Shown: positions 8,658-17,166 of the stretch, one piece after another
Position numbering within the stretch: the stretch's first letter is position 1
How the letters are laid out: every line of letters begins with the position of its first letter
From: SKUL01 sp964487545
Lineage (GTDB): Bacteria > Bacteroidota > Bacteroidia > Flavobacteriales_D > SKUL01
DNA: 64,000 nucleotides
Direction of reading: 5' to 3'
Assembly (NCBI GenBank): GCA_964487545.1
Contig: CAZARI010000007.1
Span: 44,448 to 108,447 of the forward strand
The notes under the pieces: model-generated
Database searches by the model: none
What the model saw: only the letters and a program-made list of their open reading frames with translations
Told to the model about the DNA's origin: nothing
Program-made: the position numbers and the translations under genes

Positions 8658-9068
8658 CTAAAAGTCGTTTAATAGTAAGTTTTCTTTGGATTTCAGCCCT
8701 TCCGGATCAATTTCAAATGCGGTTAAAATCTGCTGATGTGATTTGAGCATTTCCATCAATTCATCGGATTCCCACCGCGCATTATCGCGCAGCATCAGCA
8801 GGTAATCGGCCTGTCGTTTTTCTGGAATAAGAAAGCCTGAATCTCCACGATTGACAATCAGCCTAATTTCGGTTCGTGTTTCTTCGCAGCGGTCGTGAAA
8901 CACTGCAAATTCACCAGAACCTGTTTCCGCTCCTTGATCTGCCCGCACCAGATTAATATCCAATAGCCGGTTGAGTTCAAAGCACAATCGATAATCACGA
9001 AGGTGGCAACTGATGCCAATCAGATCAAATTCATAATCAAATTCTACTTCCAGCAGGTGTCTGGTCAT
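8658..9068 (-). CDS. IPExxxVDY family protein
   Basis: 136 residues. The family is named after a conserved motif, here IPEKRQADY (about 84-92), so the Val position is Ala. The N-terminus (HLLEVEFDYEFDLIGISCHL then RDYRLCFELNRLL) and the C-terminal helix (HQQILTAFEID) fit the family, which is restricted to Bacteroidota and is usually found between rnc and pyk exactly as here. Function unknown; no signal peptide or membrane helix, so cytoplasmic. Confidence 0.88.
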   Translation of the reverse strand: MTRHLLEVEFDYEFDLIGISCHLRDYRLCFELNRLLDINLVRADQGAETGSGEFAVFHDRCEETRTEIRLIVNRGDSGFLIPEKRQADYLLMLRDNARWESDELMEMLKSHQQILTAFEIDPEGLKSKENLLLNDF

Positions 9069-9124
9069 GTGCCCGGCAATTCATTTATTTTGGCAAGTTA
9101 CTCACCGTGCCGCGCATTCCAAAA

Positions 9125-9844
9125 TCAGCTCGGGAATAAAAAAGCAAGAGCTTTTCTGGCGGCTTTCTGTTCGGCTTCCTTTTTTGAAGACGACGATGCC
9201 GAAGATACGATTTTACCATTCCACAGCACTTTGGCGCTGAATGATGCGCCGGGATCGTCTGATTGTGAAGTGACCTCAAACTCGAGTGTGGCCTCATCGC
9301 GGTGCGACGCTTCATATAGTTCGCTTTTTGGATCTTTAAGCGACTCGAGCAGCCTTTGCGAATTGAGTTTCCGCAGCAGGTGTTTTTCGATCCAATTGCG
9401 CGTAAAGTCAAATCCCAAATCAAGATACATTGCGCCAATCAATGCTTCAAGCGCATTGCCTCCTATCACGTGCATGGCCTGTCGGTTCAAAACTTTGGCC
9501 TGAATCCACTGTTCGAGCTGTAGGTCGCGCGCCATTTTGTTGAGTGAATGCCGACTCACCACCGCACTTTTTAGCTTACTCAAAAAGCCTTCGTCGCCTT
9601 TGGGAAATTTGGTAAAGGCATAAGCGGCCACAACAGCATCAAGAATGGCATCACCAATAAACTCGAGCCTTTCGTTGCTATCCGATTTTGCATGCGCAGC
9701 CGTTGAATGACGCAAGGCCTGTTCATAGTTGCGGATATCGTTCACCGGAATTTCAAGCTGATCACTCAGAAATCCTAACAGTTCTGTTGATTGACTACGA
9801 CCCGTATCACCCGAGGACAGGCGAAACCACTCCAGCCATTTCAA
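9125..9844 (-). CDS. rnc: Ribonuclease III
   Basis: 239 residues. The catalytic domain contains the signature NERLEFIGDAILD (57-69), giving Glu58, Glu61 and Asp65 as metal ligands. The second acidic pair region reads VIGGNALEALIGAMYLD: the Glu is present, but the position equivalent to E. coli Asp114 is Asn. A dsRNA-binding domain follows (DPKSELYEA to KKEAEQKAARKALAF). It processes rRNA precursors and structured RNAs. The start is a TTG immediately after the fabF stop codon (no intergenic base), implying translational coupling; no in-frame ATG gives a complete N-terminus. Confidence 0.94.
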   Translation of the reverse strand: MKWLEWFRLSSGDTGRSQSTELLGFLSDQLEIPVNDIRNYEQALRHSTAAHAKSDSNERLEFIGDAILDAVVAAYAFTKFPKGDEGFLSKLKSAVVSRHSLNKMARDLQLEQWIQAKVLNRQAMHVIGGNALEALIGAMYLDLGFDFTRNWIEKHLLRKLNSQRLLESLKDPKSELYEASHRDEATLEFEVTSQSDDPGASFSAKVLWNGKIVSSASSSSKKEAEQKAARKALAFLFPS

Positions 9845-11095
9845 TTACTGAAATTTTTTGAAGATCACGGAAGTATTGTGTCCGCCAAACCCAAAGGTAT
9901 TGCTCAATCCGGCACTGACTTCTCTTTGCTGTGATTTATTCAGCGTTAGATTCACCTTCGGATCGATTTCAGGATCCACATGTTCGTGGTTGATGGTCGG
10001 TGGAATAATTCCGTTTTTTACTGCCAGCAATGTCGCGATCGCTTCAATTGCTCCGGCCGCTCCGAGCAAATGTCCGGTCATCGACTTGGTAGAACTCACA
10101 TTGAGCTTGTAGGCGTGCTCGCCAAAAATATCGATGATGGCTTTGATTTCGGAAACATCGCCCAGCGGTGTAGATGTGCCGTGCACATTCACATAGTCGA
10201 TATCTTCGGGTTTCATGTTGGCGTCTTCCAGTGCACGCGACATGACCAGATTTGCCCCCAGTCCTTCGGGATGCGGAGCAGTCATGTGGTAGGCATCGGC
10301 CGACAATCCGCCACCTGCAATTTCGGCGTAGATGGTGGCACCGCGTTTCACGGCGTGCTCGTACTCTTCCAGAATGAGTGCTCCTGCGCCTTCTCCAAGC
10401 ACAAAACCATCTCGGGTGGCGTCAAAGGGACGCGAAGCCGTTTCGGGTGAATCGTTGCGAACGGAAAGTGCTTTCAGCGCATTAAATCCGCCGATGCCCG
10501 ATTCATTCACCGCAGCCTCCGAACCGCCGGTTACAATCACATTTGCCTTTCCGAGGCGGATGTAATTAAAGGCGTCGAGAATGGCATTGGTAGAAGACGC
10601 ACACGCCGAAACGGTTGTGAAATTTGGGCCGCGATATCCGTGGCGGATAGAGATATGCCCTGAGGCAATATCCGCAATCATCTTTGGAATAAAGAAGGGA
10701 TTAAATCGCGGTGTACCATCACCGTGAGCAAAGCCGATAAGTTCTTCCTGAAAAGTTTTCAATCCGCCTATTCCGGAGCCCCAGATGACCCCTACGCGAT
10801 CCTTGTCGATTTCTGCCTGATCGAGTCCGGCATCAGCAATAGCCTCATCGGAAACCACCAAGGCATACTGCGAAAAAGGATCCAGCTTTCTGGCTTCCTT
10901 GCGGTCCAGAAAATCCAAAGGGTCAAACTGCTTTACCTCGCAAGCAAATTTGGTTTTGAACTTTTCAGGGTCGAAGTAGGTAATAGGTGCCGCTCCGCTT
11001 TTACCGGCAATCAACGACTGCCAGTAATCCTGAGCATTATTCCCGATTGGAGTGAGCGCACCTATCCCAGTAACAACAACCCGCTTGAGTTCCAT
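9845..11095 (-). CDS. fabF: 3-oxoacyl-ACP synthase II (beta-ketoacyl-ACP synthase II)
   Basis: 416 residues. Thiolase-fold KAS with the Cys-His-His triad: nucleophile in TVSACASSTNAI, then HGTSTPLGD and STKSMTGHLLGAAGAIEA. N-terminus VVVTGIGALTPIGN. Catalyses decarboxylative condensation of malonyl-ACP with acyl-ACP in fatty-acid elongation. It lies 11 bp downstream of acpP, its carrier substrate, and abuts rnc. Confidence 0.97.
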   Translation of the reverse strand: MELKRVVVTGIGALTPIGNNAQDYWQSLIAGKSGAAPITYFDPEKFKTKFACEVKQFDPLDFLDRKEARKLDPFSQYALVVSDEAIADAGLDQAEIDKDRVGVIWGSGIGGLKTFQEELIGFAHGDGTPRFNPFFIPKMIADIASGHISIRHGYRGPNFTTVSACASSTNAILDAFNYIRLGKANVIVTGGSEAAVNESGIGGFNALKALSVRNDSPETASRPFDATRDGFVLGEGAGALILEEYEHAVKRGATIYAEIAGGGLSADAYHMTAPHPEGLGANLVMSRALEDANMKPEDIDYVNVHGTSTPLGDVSEIKAIIDIFGEHAYKLNVSSTKSMTGHLLGAAGAIEAIATLLAVKNGIIPPTINHEHVDPEIDPKVNLTLNKSQQREVSAGLSNTFGFGGHNTSVIFKKFQ

Positions 11096-11106
11096 AAGCG
11101 GTGAAC

Positions 11107-11343
11107 TTATTTGGCGTTTTTCTCGATATATTCGATGGCCTGACCAACAGTACTGATCTTTTCGGCCTGATCATCTGGAATTGCGATGTTGAATTCCTTT
11201 TCGAACTCCATGATCAGCTCCACGGTATCGAGCGAATCAGCGCCTAAATCATTTGTGAAGCTAGCTTCTGGGGTTACTTCGCCTTCGTCAACTCCAAGTT
11301 TGTCAACTATAATGGCGGTTACTTTTGCAGCAATTTCAGACAT
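11107..11343 (-). CDS. acpP: Acyl carrier protein
   Basis: 78 residues, acidic, with the phosphopantetheine attachment site GADSLDTVELIMEFE (Ser37). Carries growing acyl chains for FabF and the rest of the type II fatty-acid synthase. First gene of the acpP-fabF-rnc cluster; the region upstream (11344-11400) has a TTTCTTTG-like element that only partly matches the phylum promoter consensus. Confidence 0.97.
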   Translation of the reverse strand: MSEIAAKVTAIIVDKLGVDEGEVTPEASFTNDLGADSLDTVELIMEFEKEFNIAIPDDQAEKISTVGQAIEYIEKNAK

Positions 11344-11609
11344 TGTTGTGTTCGTTTAAGGTATAAATTGAGCCTGCAAAGAAAAACATATTCGGATTAA
11401 CTACAAAATTTATGTGCCCGAGGTCAAAATCTGCTGACTGATATTTAGCGATAAATCAGGAAAGCAATCACCATCAGCGCCCTGGCCGACATCATCACCG
11501 GGACAAAAATACAGGGCAACCGATTATTTTTGGGGGTACAGGCTGCTTTCCATTTGCCCCGGCCATCAAAAAAGAGCCGATTCGGGCATAATTCTACTGC
11601 ATTTACTTC

Positions 11610-11617
11610 TACCTTTG
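11610..11617 (+). promoter_or_regulatory. Bacteroidota -7 promoter element for purN
   Basis: TACCTTTG, an exact TAnnTTTG match, ends 8 bp before the purN ATG at 11626, so the mRNA leader should be absent or only a few bases long. Confidence 0.6.
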
Positions 11618-11625
11618 CCGCCGCT

Positions 11626-12204
11626 ATGAAGCAAGGTGTAAATATCGCGGTGCTGGCCTCGGGCAAAGGCTCGAATGCCGAGCAAATCTGCCACTACTTT
11701 ATGTTGCACCCCAACATCCACGTAAGGTTGATTGTTTCGAATAAACCCGAAGCCGGAGTGCTTAAGGTAGCCGATCACTATACCGTGGAAAAGGTGGTGA
11801 TTCCAAACAGCCGACTTGAAGCTGATCTGCTGCCTGTGCTTATGTCTGCCGATATTGACTTTGTGGTGCTGGCAGGTTTTCTGCGGGTTATTCCAGCAGA
11901 TGTGGTTAAAACATACACTGGCAAAATGGTCAACATCCATCCGGCATTGTTGCCCGCTTACGGCGGAAAAGGCATGTACGGGCGCCTCGTGCACCAAGCC
12001 GTGATCGATGCCGGTGAAACGAAAAGCGGCATTACCATTCATTTTGTGACCGAAGAGTACGATAAAGGCGACATTATCTTTCAGCAATCGTGTGAAATTG
12101 AACCGAGTGACACCCCAGATCGACTGGCGGAAAAAATCCATCAGCTCGAGCACAGGCATTACCCTGTAGTAATCGAAAATCTAATCCGCAACACTTACTT
12201 GTAA
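11626..12204 (+). CDS. purN: Phosphoribosylglycinamide formyltransferase
   Basis: 192 residues from the ATG at 11626, which matches the family N-terminus (MKQGVNIAVLASGKGSNAEQ); an open frame upstream is non-coding. Motifs: VISNKPEAGVL-like NK segment, FVVLAGFLRVIP, the folate/catalytic HPALLPAYGGKGMYGR (with the HxLLP signature), and SGITIHFVTEEYDKGDII with the catalytic Asp. Uses 10-formyl-THF to formylate GAR in purine synthesis. The divergent acpP operon opposite purN is a conserved Bacteroidota arrangement. Its stop overlaps the ATG of the marC-like gene (TAATG). Confidence 0.95.
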   Translation: MKQGVNIAVLASGKGSNAEQICHYFMLHPNIHVRLIVSNKPEAGVLKVADHYTVEKVVIPNSRLEADLLPVLMSADIDFVVLAGFLRVIPADVVKTYTGKMVNIHPALLPAYGGKGMYGRLVHQAVIDAGETKSGITIHFVTEEYDKGDIIFQQSCEIEPSDTPDRLAEKIHQLEHRHYPVVIENLIRNTYL

Positions 12205-12791
12205 TGTTCTCAGACTTTAACCTATTGCAAATCCTTACTGCATCAATGGTGTTGTTTGCGGTAATCGACATCATCGGCTCCATTCCGATTATTCTCGACA
12301 TCAAACAGCGGTCGGGTCACGTCAACGCCGAGCGCGCCACACTGGTATCATTGGTGATCATGCTGGTCTTTTTGTTTGTCGGAGAACAGATTATTTCACT
12401 CATCGGAATCGACATTTATTCGTTTGCCGTGGCCGGATCGTTTGTTATTCTATTCTTGGCATTGGAACTGGTGCTTGGCGTGGAAATTTTCAAGCACGAA
12501 CAAACGCCCACCAAAGTGGCCAGTATTGTGCCGCTGGCCTTTCCGATTATCGCCGGTGCCGGCTCAATGACTACCCTGTTGTCGTTGCGTGCAGAGTTTG
12601 ATGCCATCAACATCGTTATTGCTATATTCATCAACATGATATTGGTGTATGTGGTGCTGAAACTCACCCGACGTATTGAAAACGCCCTCGGTGAAGTGGG
12701 GATCGCTATTATCAAAAAAGTTTTTGGCGTTATTCTGCTTGCTATCGCGGTTAAGTTATTTAGCAGCAACATTCAACAACTATTTGCTTAA
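12204..12791 (+). CDS. MarC family integral membrane protein
   Basis: 195 residues with six predicted membrane helices, the MarC/UPF0056 pattern. Family features: VLFAVIDIIGSIPIILDIK near the N-terminus, ALELVLGVEIFKHEQ, and VPLAFPIIAGAGSMTTLLS in the middle. MarC proteins were once linked to multiple antibiotic resistance, but that link was withdrawn and transport of a small solute is only suspected. Its start overlaps the purN stop and its stop overlaps the rnhA start, so the three genes form a coupled operon. Confidence 0.9.
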   Translation: MFSDFNLLQILTASMVLFAVIDIIGSIPIILDIKQRSGHVNAERATLVSLVIMLVFLFVGEQIISLIGIDIYSFAVAGSFVILFLALELVLGVEIFKHEQTPTKVASIVPLAFPIIAGAGSMTTLLSLRAEFDAINIVIAIFINMILVYVVLKLTRRIENALGEVGIAIIKKVFGVILLAIAVKLFSSNIQQLFA

Positions 12792-13270
12792 TGAATATTG
12801 CCATCTATACCGACGGTGCTTCACGCGGAAACCCGGGTCCTGGCGGCTATGGACTAATTTTGAGATCAGGAAAGCACTATAAAGAACACTCCGAAGGTTT
12901 TCGCAAAACCACCAACAATCGAATGGAGTTGCTAAGTGTGATTGTTGCACTTGAGATGCTACACCGCCCCGGACACAACGTCACGGTGTACAGCGACAGT
13001 AAATACGTGGTGGATTCGGTGGAGAAAAAATGGGTGTTTAACTGGGCGAGAACAAACTTTAAAAAGAAAAAGAACCGCGATTTATGGGAGCGATTTCTGC
13101 GGGTCTATCCGCGGCATAATGTTAAGTTTGTTTGGGTAAAAGGACACGACGGCCATGCCATGAATGAGCGTTGCGACGAACTTGCAGTGCAAGCAGCATT
13201 GGGATCAGAGCTGAAAATTGACGAGGGCTACGAAGCGATCGAATCAGAAAATGACAACACCTTATTATAG
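12791..13270 (+). CDS. rnhA: Ribonuclease HI
   Basis: 159 residues. N-terminus NIAIYTDGASRGNPGPGGYG. The four carboxylates are Asp8, Glu46 (NNRMELLSV), Asp69 (VTVYSDSKYVVD) and Asp129 (NERCDELA), with the handle region WARTNFKKKKNRDLWE and the catalytic-loop His in VWVKGHDGH. Degrades RNA in RNA-DNA hybrids. It overlaps marC by one base and is followed by the biotinyl carrier after 2 bp. Confidence 0.96.
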   Translation: MNIAIYTDGASRGNPGPGGYGLILRSGKHYKEHSEGFRKTTNNRMELLSVIVALEMLHRPGHNVTVYSDSKYVVDSVEKKWVFNWARTNFKKKKNRDLWERFLRVYPRHNVKFVWVKGHDGHAMNERCDELAVQAALGSELKIDEGYEAIESENDNTLL

Positions 13271-13272
13271 CC

Positions 13273-13776
13273 ATGTATAAAGTAAAGCACAACGACCGCC
13301 AGCTTAGAGTAGAACTGGAGTCTGAAGGAAAAGCCCTGGTTGACGGTCGGCCGGTGAGCTACGATTTACACAAAATGGAACCCGGGCGATGGCATGTTAT
13401 CTCAAATCATCAATCGTTCAATGTGCAACTGGTTGAACGCAACGACGCCGAAAAAACCATCACACTGTTGATCAACAACCGCCCCTACACCGTTGAACTT
13501 CGCGATCAGCTCGATGATTTGCTCGAAAAAATGGGAATGTCGGGTGCGGATGCCTTGCAGCTTAACGAATTGAAAGCACCCATGCCCGGCTTGGTGGTGA
13601 AGGTGGTGGCCACCCCCGGCACAGCCGTGCAAAAAGGCGACAACTTGCTTATTCTCGAAGCCATGAAAATGGAAAACGTGATTAAGGCTCCCGCAGCAGC
13701 TAACGTCACCGCGGTGCACATTGAGCAGGGGCAAACGGTTGAAAAAAACCAACTGCTGATGAGTTTTGGACTATAA
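13273..13776 (+). CDS. Biotin carboxyl carrier-type protein
   Basis: 167 residues. The C-terminal third is a biotinyl domain with the attachment motif EAMKMENVIKAP (Lys in MKM) and KAPMPGLVVKVVATPGTAVQ before it. The N-terminal part (about 1-90) is the beta-rich segment found in Bacteroidota 'acetyl-CoA carboxylase biotin carboxyl carrier protein subunit' proteins, more like the linker/BT region of propionyl-CoA or pyruvate carboxylases than AccB. The cognate carboxylase is not in the window, so the substrate is open. Cotranscribed with rnhA. Confidence 0.85.
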   Translation: MYKVKHNDRQLRVELESEGKALVDGRPVSYDLHKMEPGRWHVISNHQSFNVQLVERNDAEKTITLLINNRPYTVELRDQLDDLLEKMGMSGADALQLNELKAPMPGLVVKVVATPGTAVQKGDNLLILEAMKMENVIKAPAAANVTAVHIEQGQTVEKNQLLMSFGL

Positions 13777-13841
13777 TCTCAGTTTTGGAGTGGTAGGTTC
13801 CTTCAATCATTTCGATTAATTTAGGCCACATACCCTGCATT

Positions 13842-14612
13842 ATGACACCGGTATCTGCCGTAATTATCACCTACAACGAAGCGAAAAACATCAAACGATG
13901 CCTTGAATCGCTGGTGGAAGTGGTGGATGAAATCATTGTGGTAGATTCATTTTCAGAAGACAACACACCCGAGATCTGTGCCGAATTTCCGGTGAAGTTC
14001 ATCCAACGCGAATGGCAGGGGTATGCCGCAACAAAAAACTGGGCCAACGAACAGGCCACGCACCCCTATTTGCTCTCTGTTGATGCCGACGAAGCGCTCG
14101 ACAACCCCTTGAAATCTGCGCTACTTACCGCCCGAAAGCAAGGCCTGAGTGGCGCCTATGCTATCAACCGAAAAACCAATTACTGCGGCCACTGGGTGCG
14201 ATTCTGCGGCTGGTATCCAGACCGGAAAATCCGAGTATTCCATCGCAACGAAGCCGTTTGGGAGGGTGACTTTGTGCATGAAACCCTCTCGCTAAAACAT
14301 CACGTAAAGGTGAAACAACTTAGCGGACACCTTCACCACTACTCCTATCACAGCCTACAAGATCACCGAAGCCGTACAGAGAAATACGCCAAGCTCCACG
14401 CCAAAAAAATGAATGTACAGGGTAAACAATCTTCAATTTTAAAGGCTTACCTTTCGGCTGCATGGAAATTTTTTCAGGTGTATTTTTTAAAACTCGGTCT
14501 GTTCGACGGAATGGCAGGGATGCATATCGCCCGCTATTCTGCACGCGCCGTTTTTCTGAAATATCGTTACCTAACCGAACTACAGCGCCAACCCCATGAG
14601 AATAATCATTAG
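13842..14612 (+). CDS. Glycosyltransferase family 2, WaaE/KdtX-like
   Basis: 256 residues. GT-A fold: SAVIITYNEAKNIKRCLESL, EIIVVDSFSEDNTPEI, and the DxD-like LLSVDADEALDN, followed by NYCGHWVRFCGWYPDRKIRV typical of the LPS core beta-1,4-glucosyltransferase (WaaE/KdtX) group, and a C-terminal hydrophobic/basic helix. Likely acts at the inner membrane in assembly of LPS or another surface polysaccharide. It overlaps the next glycosyltransferase by 17 bp. Confidence 0.88.
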   Translation: MTPVSAVIITYNEAKNIKRCLESLVEVVDEIIVVDSFSEDNTPEICAEFPVKFIQREWQGYAATKNWANEQATHPYLLSVDADEALDNPLKSALLTARKQGLSGAYAINRKTNYCGHWVRFCGWYPDRKIRVFHRNEAVWEGDFVHETLSLKHHVKVKQLSGHLHHYSYHSLQDHRSRTEKYAKLHAKKMNVQGKQSSILKAYLSAAWKFFQVYFLKLGLFDGMAGMHIARYSARAVFLKYRYLTELQRQPHENNH

Positions 14613-15588
14613 CCGCACCGATGGTATCGGAGATGTGATTCTAACGCTTCCGATGCTGGGGATTATCAAATCGCAAATTCCTAATGCACACCTCATCTTC
14701 CTCAACCGCAGCTACACAACCGCCATCGTGGCACAATGCGAACACGTGGACGAAATTGTGAATTGGGATGACTTTGAAAAGCAATCGATACGCCACCAGG
14801 CCGAGGCGCTAAAAAAACTGGCCGCGGACGTGATTATTCACGTGTTTCCACGTCCTGAAATTGCACGGGCGGCCAAGCTCGCCGCAATTCCCATGCGGAT
14901 CGGCACTACCGGCCGGCTGTTTCATATTCCAACCTGCAATCAATTGGTGCGTTTCACCAGAAAACGATCATCATTGCACGAGGCCCAACTCAACCTTAAA
15001 TTACTGCGGCCGCTGAAAATAAAATATCGGTATCCGTTGCGTTCCATTTCTGCCTATTACGGATTAAAAGACCCTGACGCTACGAATTCTGATGTTTTTA
15101 ACCTGCTTCAACCCGACCGAAAAAACATCATACTGCATCCCATGTCGCAAGGAAGCGCTGTGGAGTGGGGAATGAAAAACTACAATGAACTGATTAGTCT
15201 ATTGCCCGACTCTGAATACCGCATATTTCTCACCGGTACGGAAAAGGAAGGCACTGCATTTAGACCGCACCTGTCCATCGACGGAAAATTGGTTCACGAT
15301 ATTAGCGGAAAGCTCACCCTCAAAGAACTGATGTCGTTTGTTTCGGGTTGCTCTGCTTTGGTGGCATGCAGCACGGGCCCACTACACATTGCGGCCGCAC
15401 TTGGGGTTTGTGCGGTGGGGCTGTACACTTCTAAGCGTCCATTGCATCCGGGAAGATGGGCACCGTTGGGATCCAAAGCAACCTTTTTGGTGCAACGCCC
15501 GCCCAAAACCATTCATCCGTTATTGGCCAAGCCGGCCATCGACCGAATTGCGCCAAAGCTCGTCAAAGCGAAACTTAGCACCTGCTGA
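14596..15588 (+). CDS. Glycosyltransferase family 9 (heptosyltransferase-like)
   Basis: 330 residues. GT-B fold, N-terminus MRIIISRTDGIGDVILTLPM and a C-terminal donor domain with ILHPMSQGSAVEWGMKNYNE, FLTGTEKEG and ACSTGPLHIAAALGV plus GLYTSKRPLHPGRW, matching heptosyltransferase/GT9 enzymes that use ADP-heptose or related donors. Role: LPS core or other surface glycan. Start overlaps the GT2 gene by 17 bp. Its last 69 bp are antisense to the end of the O-antigen ligase-like gene. Confidence 0.9.
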   Translation: MRIIISRTDGIGDVILTLPMLGIIKSQIPNAHLIFLNRSYTTAIVAQCEHVDEIVNWDDFEKQSIRHQAEALKKLAADVIIHVFPRPEIARAAKLAAIPMRIGTTGRLFHIPTCNQLVRFTRKRSSLHEAQLNLKLLRPLKIKYRYPLRSISAYYGLKDPDATNSDVFNLLQPDRKNIILHPMSQGSAVEWGMKNYNELISLLPDSEYRIFLTGTEKEGTAFRPHLSIDGKLVHDISGKLTLKELMSFVSGCSALVACSTGPLHIAAALGVCAVGLYTSKRPLHPGRWAPLGSKATFLVQRPPKTIHPLLAKPAIDRIAPKLVKAKLSTC

Positions 15589-17142
15589 ATCACGCAGGGG
15601 AATACACAGCAACAGTGCGTAGAGCAAGGCATAGAATGTTGCCCCAGTCTGGGTTTCAAGCGTGTCCTCGGTTAAAAAGCTAAAAGCTGCGATCACCGTA
15701 AAAGCCATGGCCATCCAGTTTTGCCTGCGCATCGACCATGAAATAGCATAATGGTTCAGGTACAAGAAATAGAGCATTCCCAGCACCCCAAACGAAATCC
15801 AAAAGGTGAGGTATTGATTGTGCGCCCGGCGACGCAGGTCGTCGGGCAATGACGATGCCGCCAAATCATATTGTTGCAACAGGGCGTCGTTCACATCACC
15901 CGTTCCCACTCCCAAAATCCAATTTTCTCGCGCTAAATTCCAGCCGTTTGAAAAGTAAACCATCCGCTGGGTTACCGATCCACCCGCAACGGCTTTATTG
16001 TTGACAAAAGCATGGACTTCGAAATAGGTTCCCTGCAGGCGGTGCAGCAGTGGGTTTTTTATCGGAACGGCCGTGGTATACCCTTGTTCCATTCTTTGGA
16101 AATCATCAGACGAAAGTTGGGCAAACCCCAGCGAGTCTTTCCGCAATCCCAAAGAAGACATGTATCGGATGATGGTGTGCCGCATGAGTTGTCCGCGTTG
16201 ATCTTCTCCCCAAAAATCCATATCACTGTTGCGGTTCCACGCTCTATTCAACTCCTCGGTAGCTACATAGCGATAGATAAAGAATCCGTTTTCCAGCTCA
16301 TGGTTCTCTTCGTGATGCTCGTATTCCGATCCGCCAGCGCTGTGGGTTTCGAAGGGCGCGAAGTTGTCGGGAACGGCCTGTGGGGTCGTATATTTGAAAT
16401 AACCACTTATCACCAATGCGACCATAAGGACCACCGCGAAAACCGGTGCGGCCATCCAGAAATACTTTTTGGGCGTTGGCAGGTGAGTTGCTGCATAAAA
16501 GATTCCCATCACCACCGCTGTCCCTATCATTACAGCAATACCCGTCAATGATTGCAAAAAGATCAGAAAACCAATCACCCAAATAGCGATTGCAATGAAC
16601 CACCACCACCCCATTCGATCGCTCCGCCAGGCATAAAAAGAGAAGAACAGCGCAATGACCAGCAACAGCGAAAACCGGATCGGAGAGGAGAAAAACACGA
16701 TTTCCCGAATGTTGTCGACATCTTTGTTGTGCGCCAGAAAATAATGTCCGATGCTCAGCAAGGTGCCGAAAATCACCACGGCAACAAACAGCCAAAGCAA
16801 TCGAATAATTAGTGCACTGGGCAAGGGTTTTGCCGAGCCCAATACCACCGGAAAAAGCAATAATGGCAGCTTGATGCGGATATCGTTCAGTGCATAATCA
16901 AAGTTGGTGGTGTTCCACAGCCCGATGAGATGAAGGGCAAACAGGATGATGATCAGTATCGCTGGACGATTGCCCCGAAGCCTTTTCCATTTCTCGCTGA
17001 AACCACCTTCCAACAGCCAGTTCAGCGCAAGTAGCATCCCACCGATGCTCAGTAAAAAACGGGACACTCCCAGCCCAATGATTGCCAACGACAACCCAAA
17101 CAGAAAAACATAATAATGTGCACTCTGCTTGTTAATGGTCAT
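15520..17142 (-). CDS. O-antigen ligase/polymerase-like membrane protein (Wzy/WaaL superfamily)
   Basis: 540 residues from the ATG at 17142; a GTG at 17157 would add five. About ten hydrophobic segments flank a large periplasmic loop (about 245-410) containing WNRNSDMDFWGEDQRGQLMR, and the loop is followed by NWILGVGTGDVNDALLQQYD and RRAHNQYLTFWISFGVLGML, the O-antigen_lig (Wzy_C) signature with the H-N-x-Y/L motif. Predicted to polymerise or ligate surface glycans in the periplasm. It faces the two glycosyltransferases and overlaps the second by 69 bp. Confidence 0.85.
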   Translation of the reverse strand: MTINKQSAHYYVFLFGLSLAIIGLGVSRFLLSIGGMLLALNWLLEGGFSEKWKRLRGNRPAILIIILFALHLIGLWNTTNFDYALNDIRIKLPLLLFPVVLGSAKPLPSALIIRLLWLFVAVVIFGTLLSIGHYFLAHNKDVDNIREIVFFSSPIRFSLLLVIALFFSFYAWRSDRMGWWWFIAIAIWVIGFLIFLQSLTGIAVMIGTAVVMGIFYAATHLPTPKKYFWMAAPVFAVVLMVALVISGYFKYTTPQAVPDNFAPFETHSAGGSEYEHHEENHELENGFFIYRYVATEELNRAWNRNSDMDFWGEDQRGQLMRHTIIRYMSSLGLRKDSLGFAQLSSDDFQRMEQGYTTAVPIKNPLLHRLQGTYFEVHAFVNNKAVAGGSVTQRMVYFSNGWNLARENWILGVGTGDVNDALLQQYDLAASSLPDDLRRRAHNQYLTFWISFGVLGMLYFLYLNHYAISWSMRRQNWMAMAFTVIAAFSFLTEDTLETQTGATFYALLYALLLCIPLRDSAGAKFRFDELWRNSVDGRLGQ

Positions 17143-17166
17143 GAAAGGGAGCTTCACGAAAGCCAG

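Noticed and set aside
11445..11666. 73-residue minus-strand frame between acpP and purN
   Set aside because: It overlaps the purN promoter and start and has no family resemblance; the gap appears to be regulatory.
11566..12159. 197-residue minus-strand frame
   Set aside because: Antisense to purN, whose sequence is unambiguous; it reads His/Phe-rich as expected of a shadow frame.
16012..16551. 179-residue plus-strand frame
   Set aside because: Antisense to the O-antigen ligase-like gene, whose membrane pattern and motifs are convincing.
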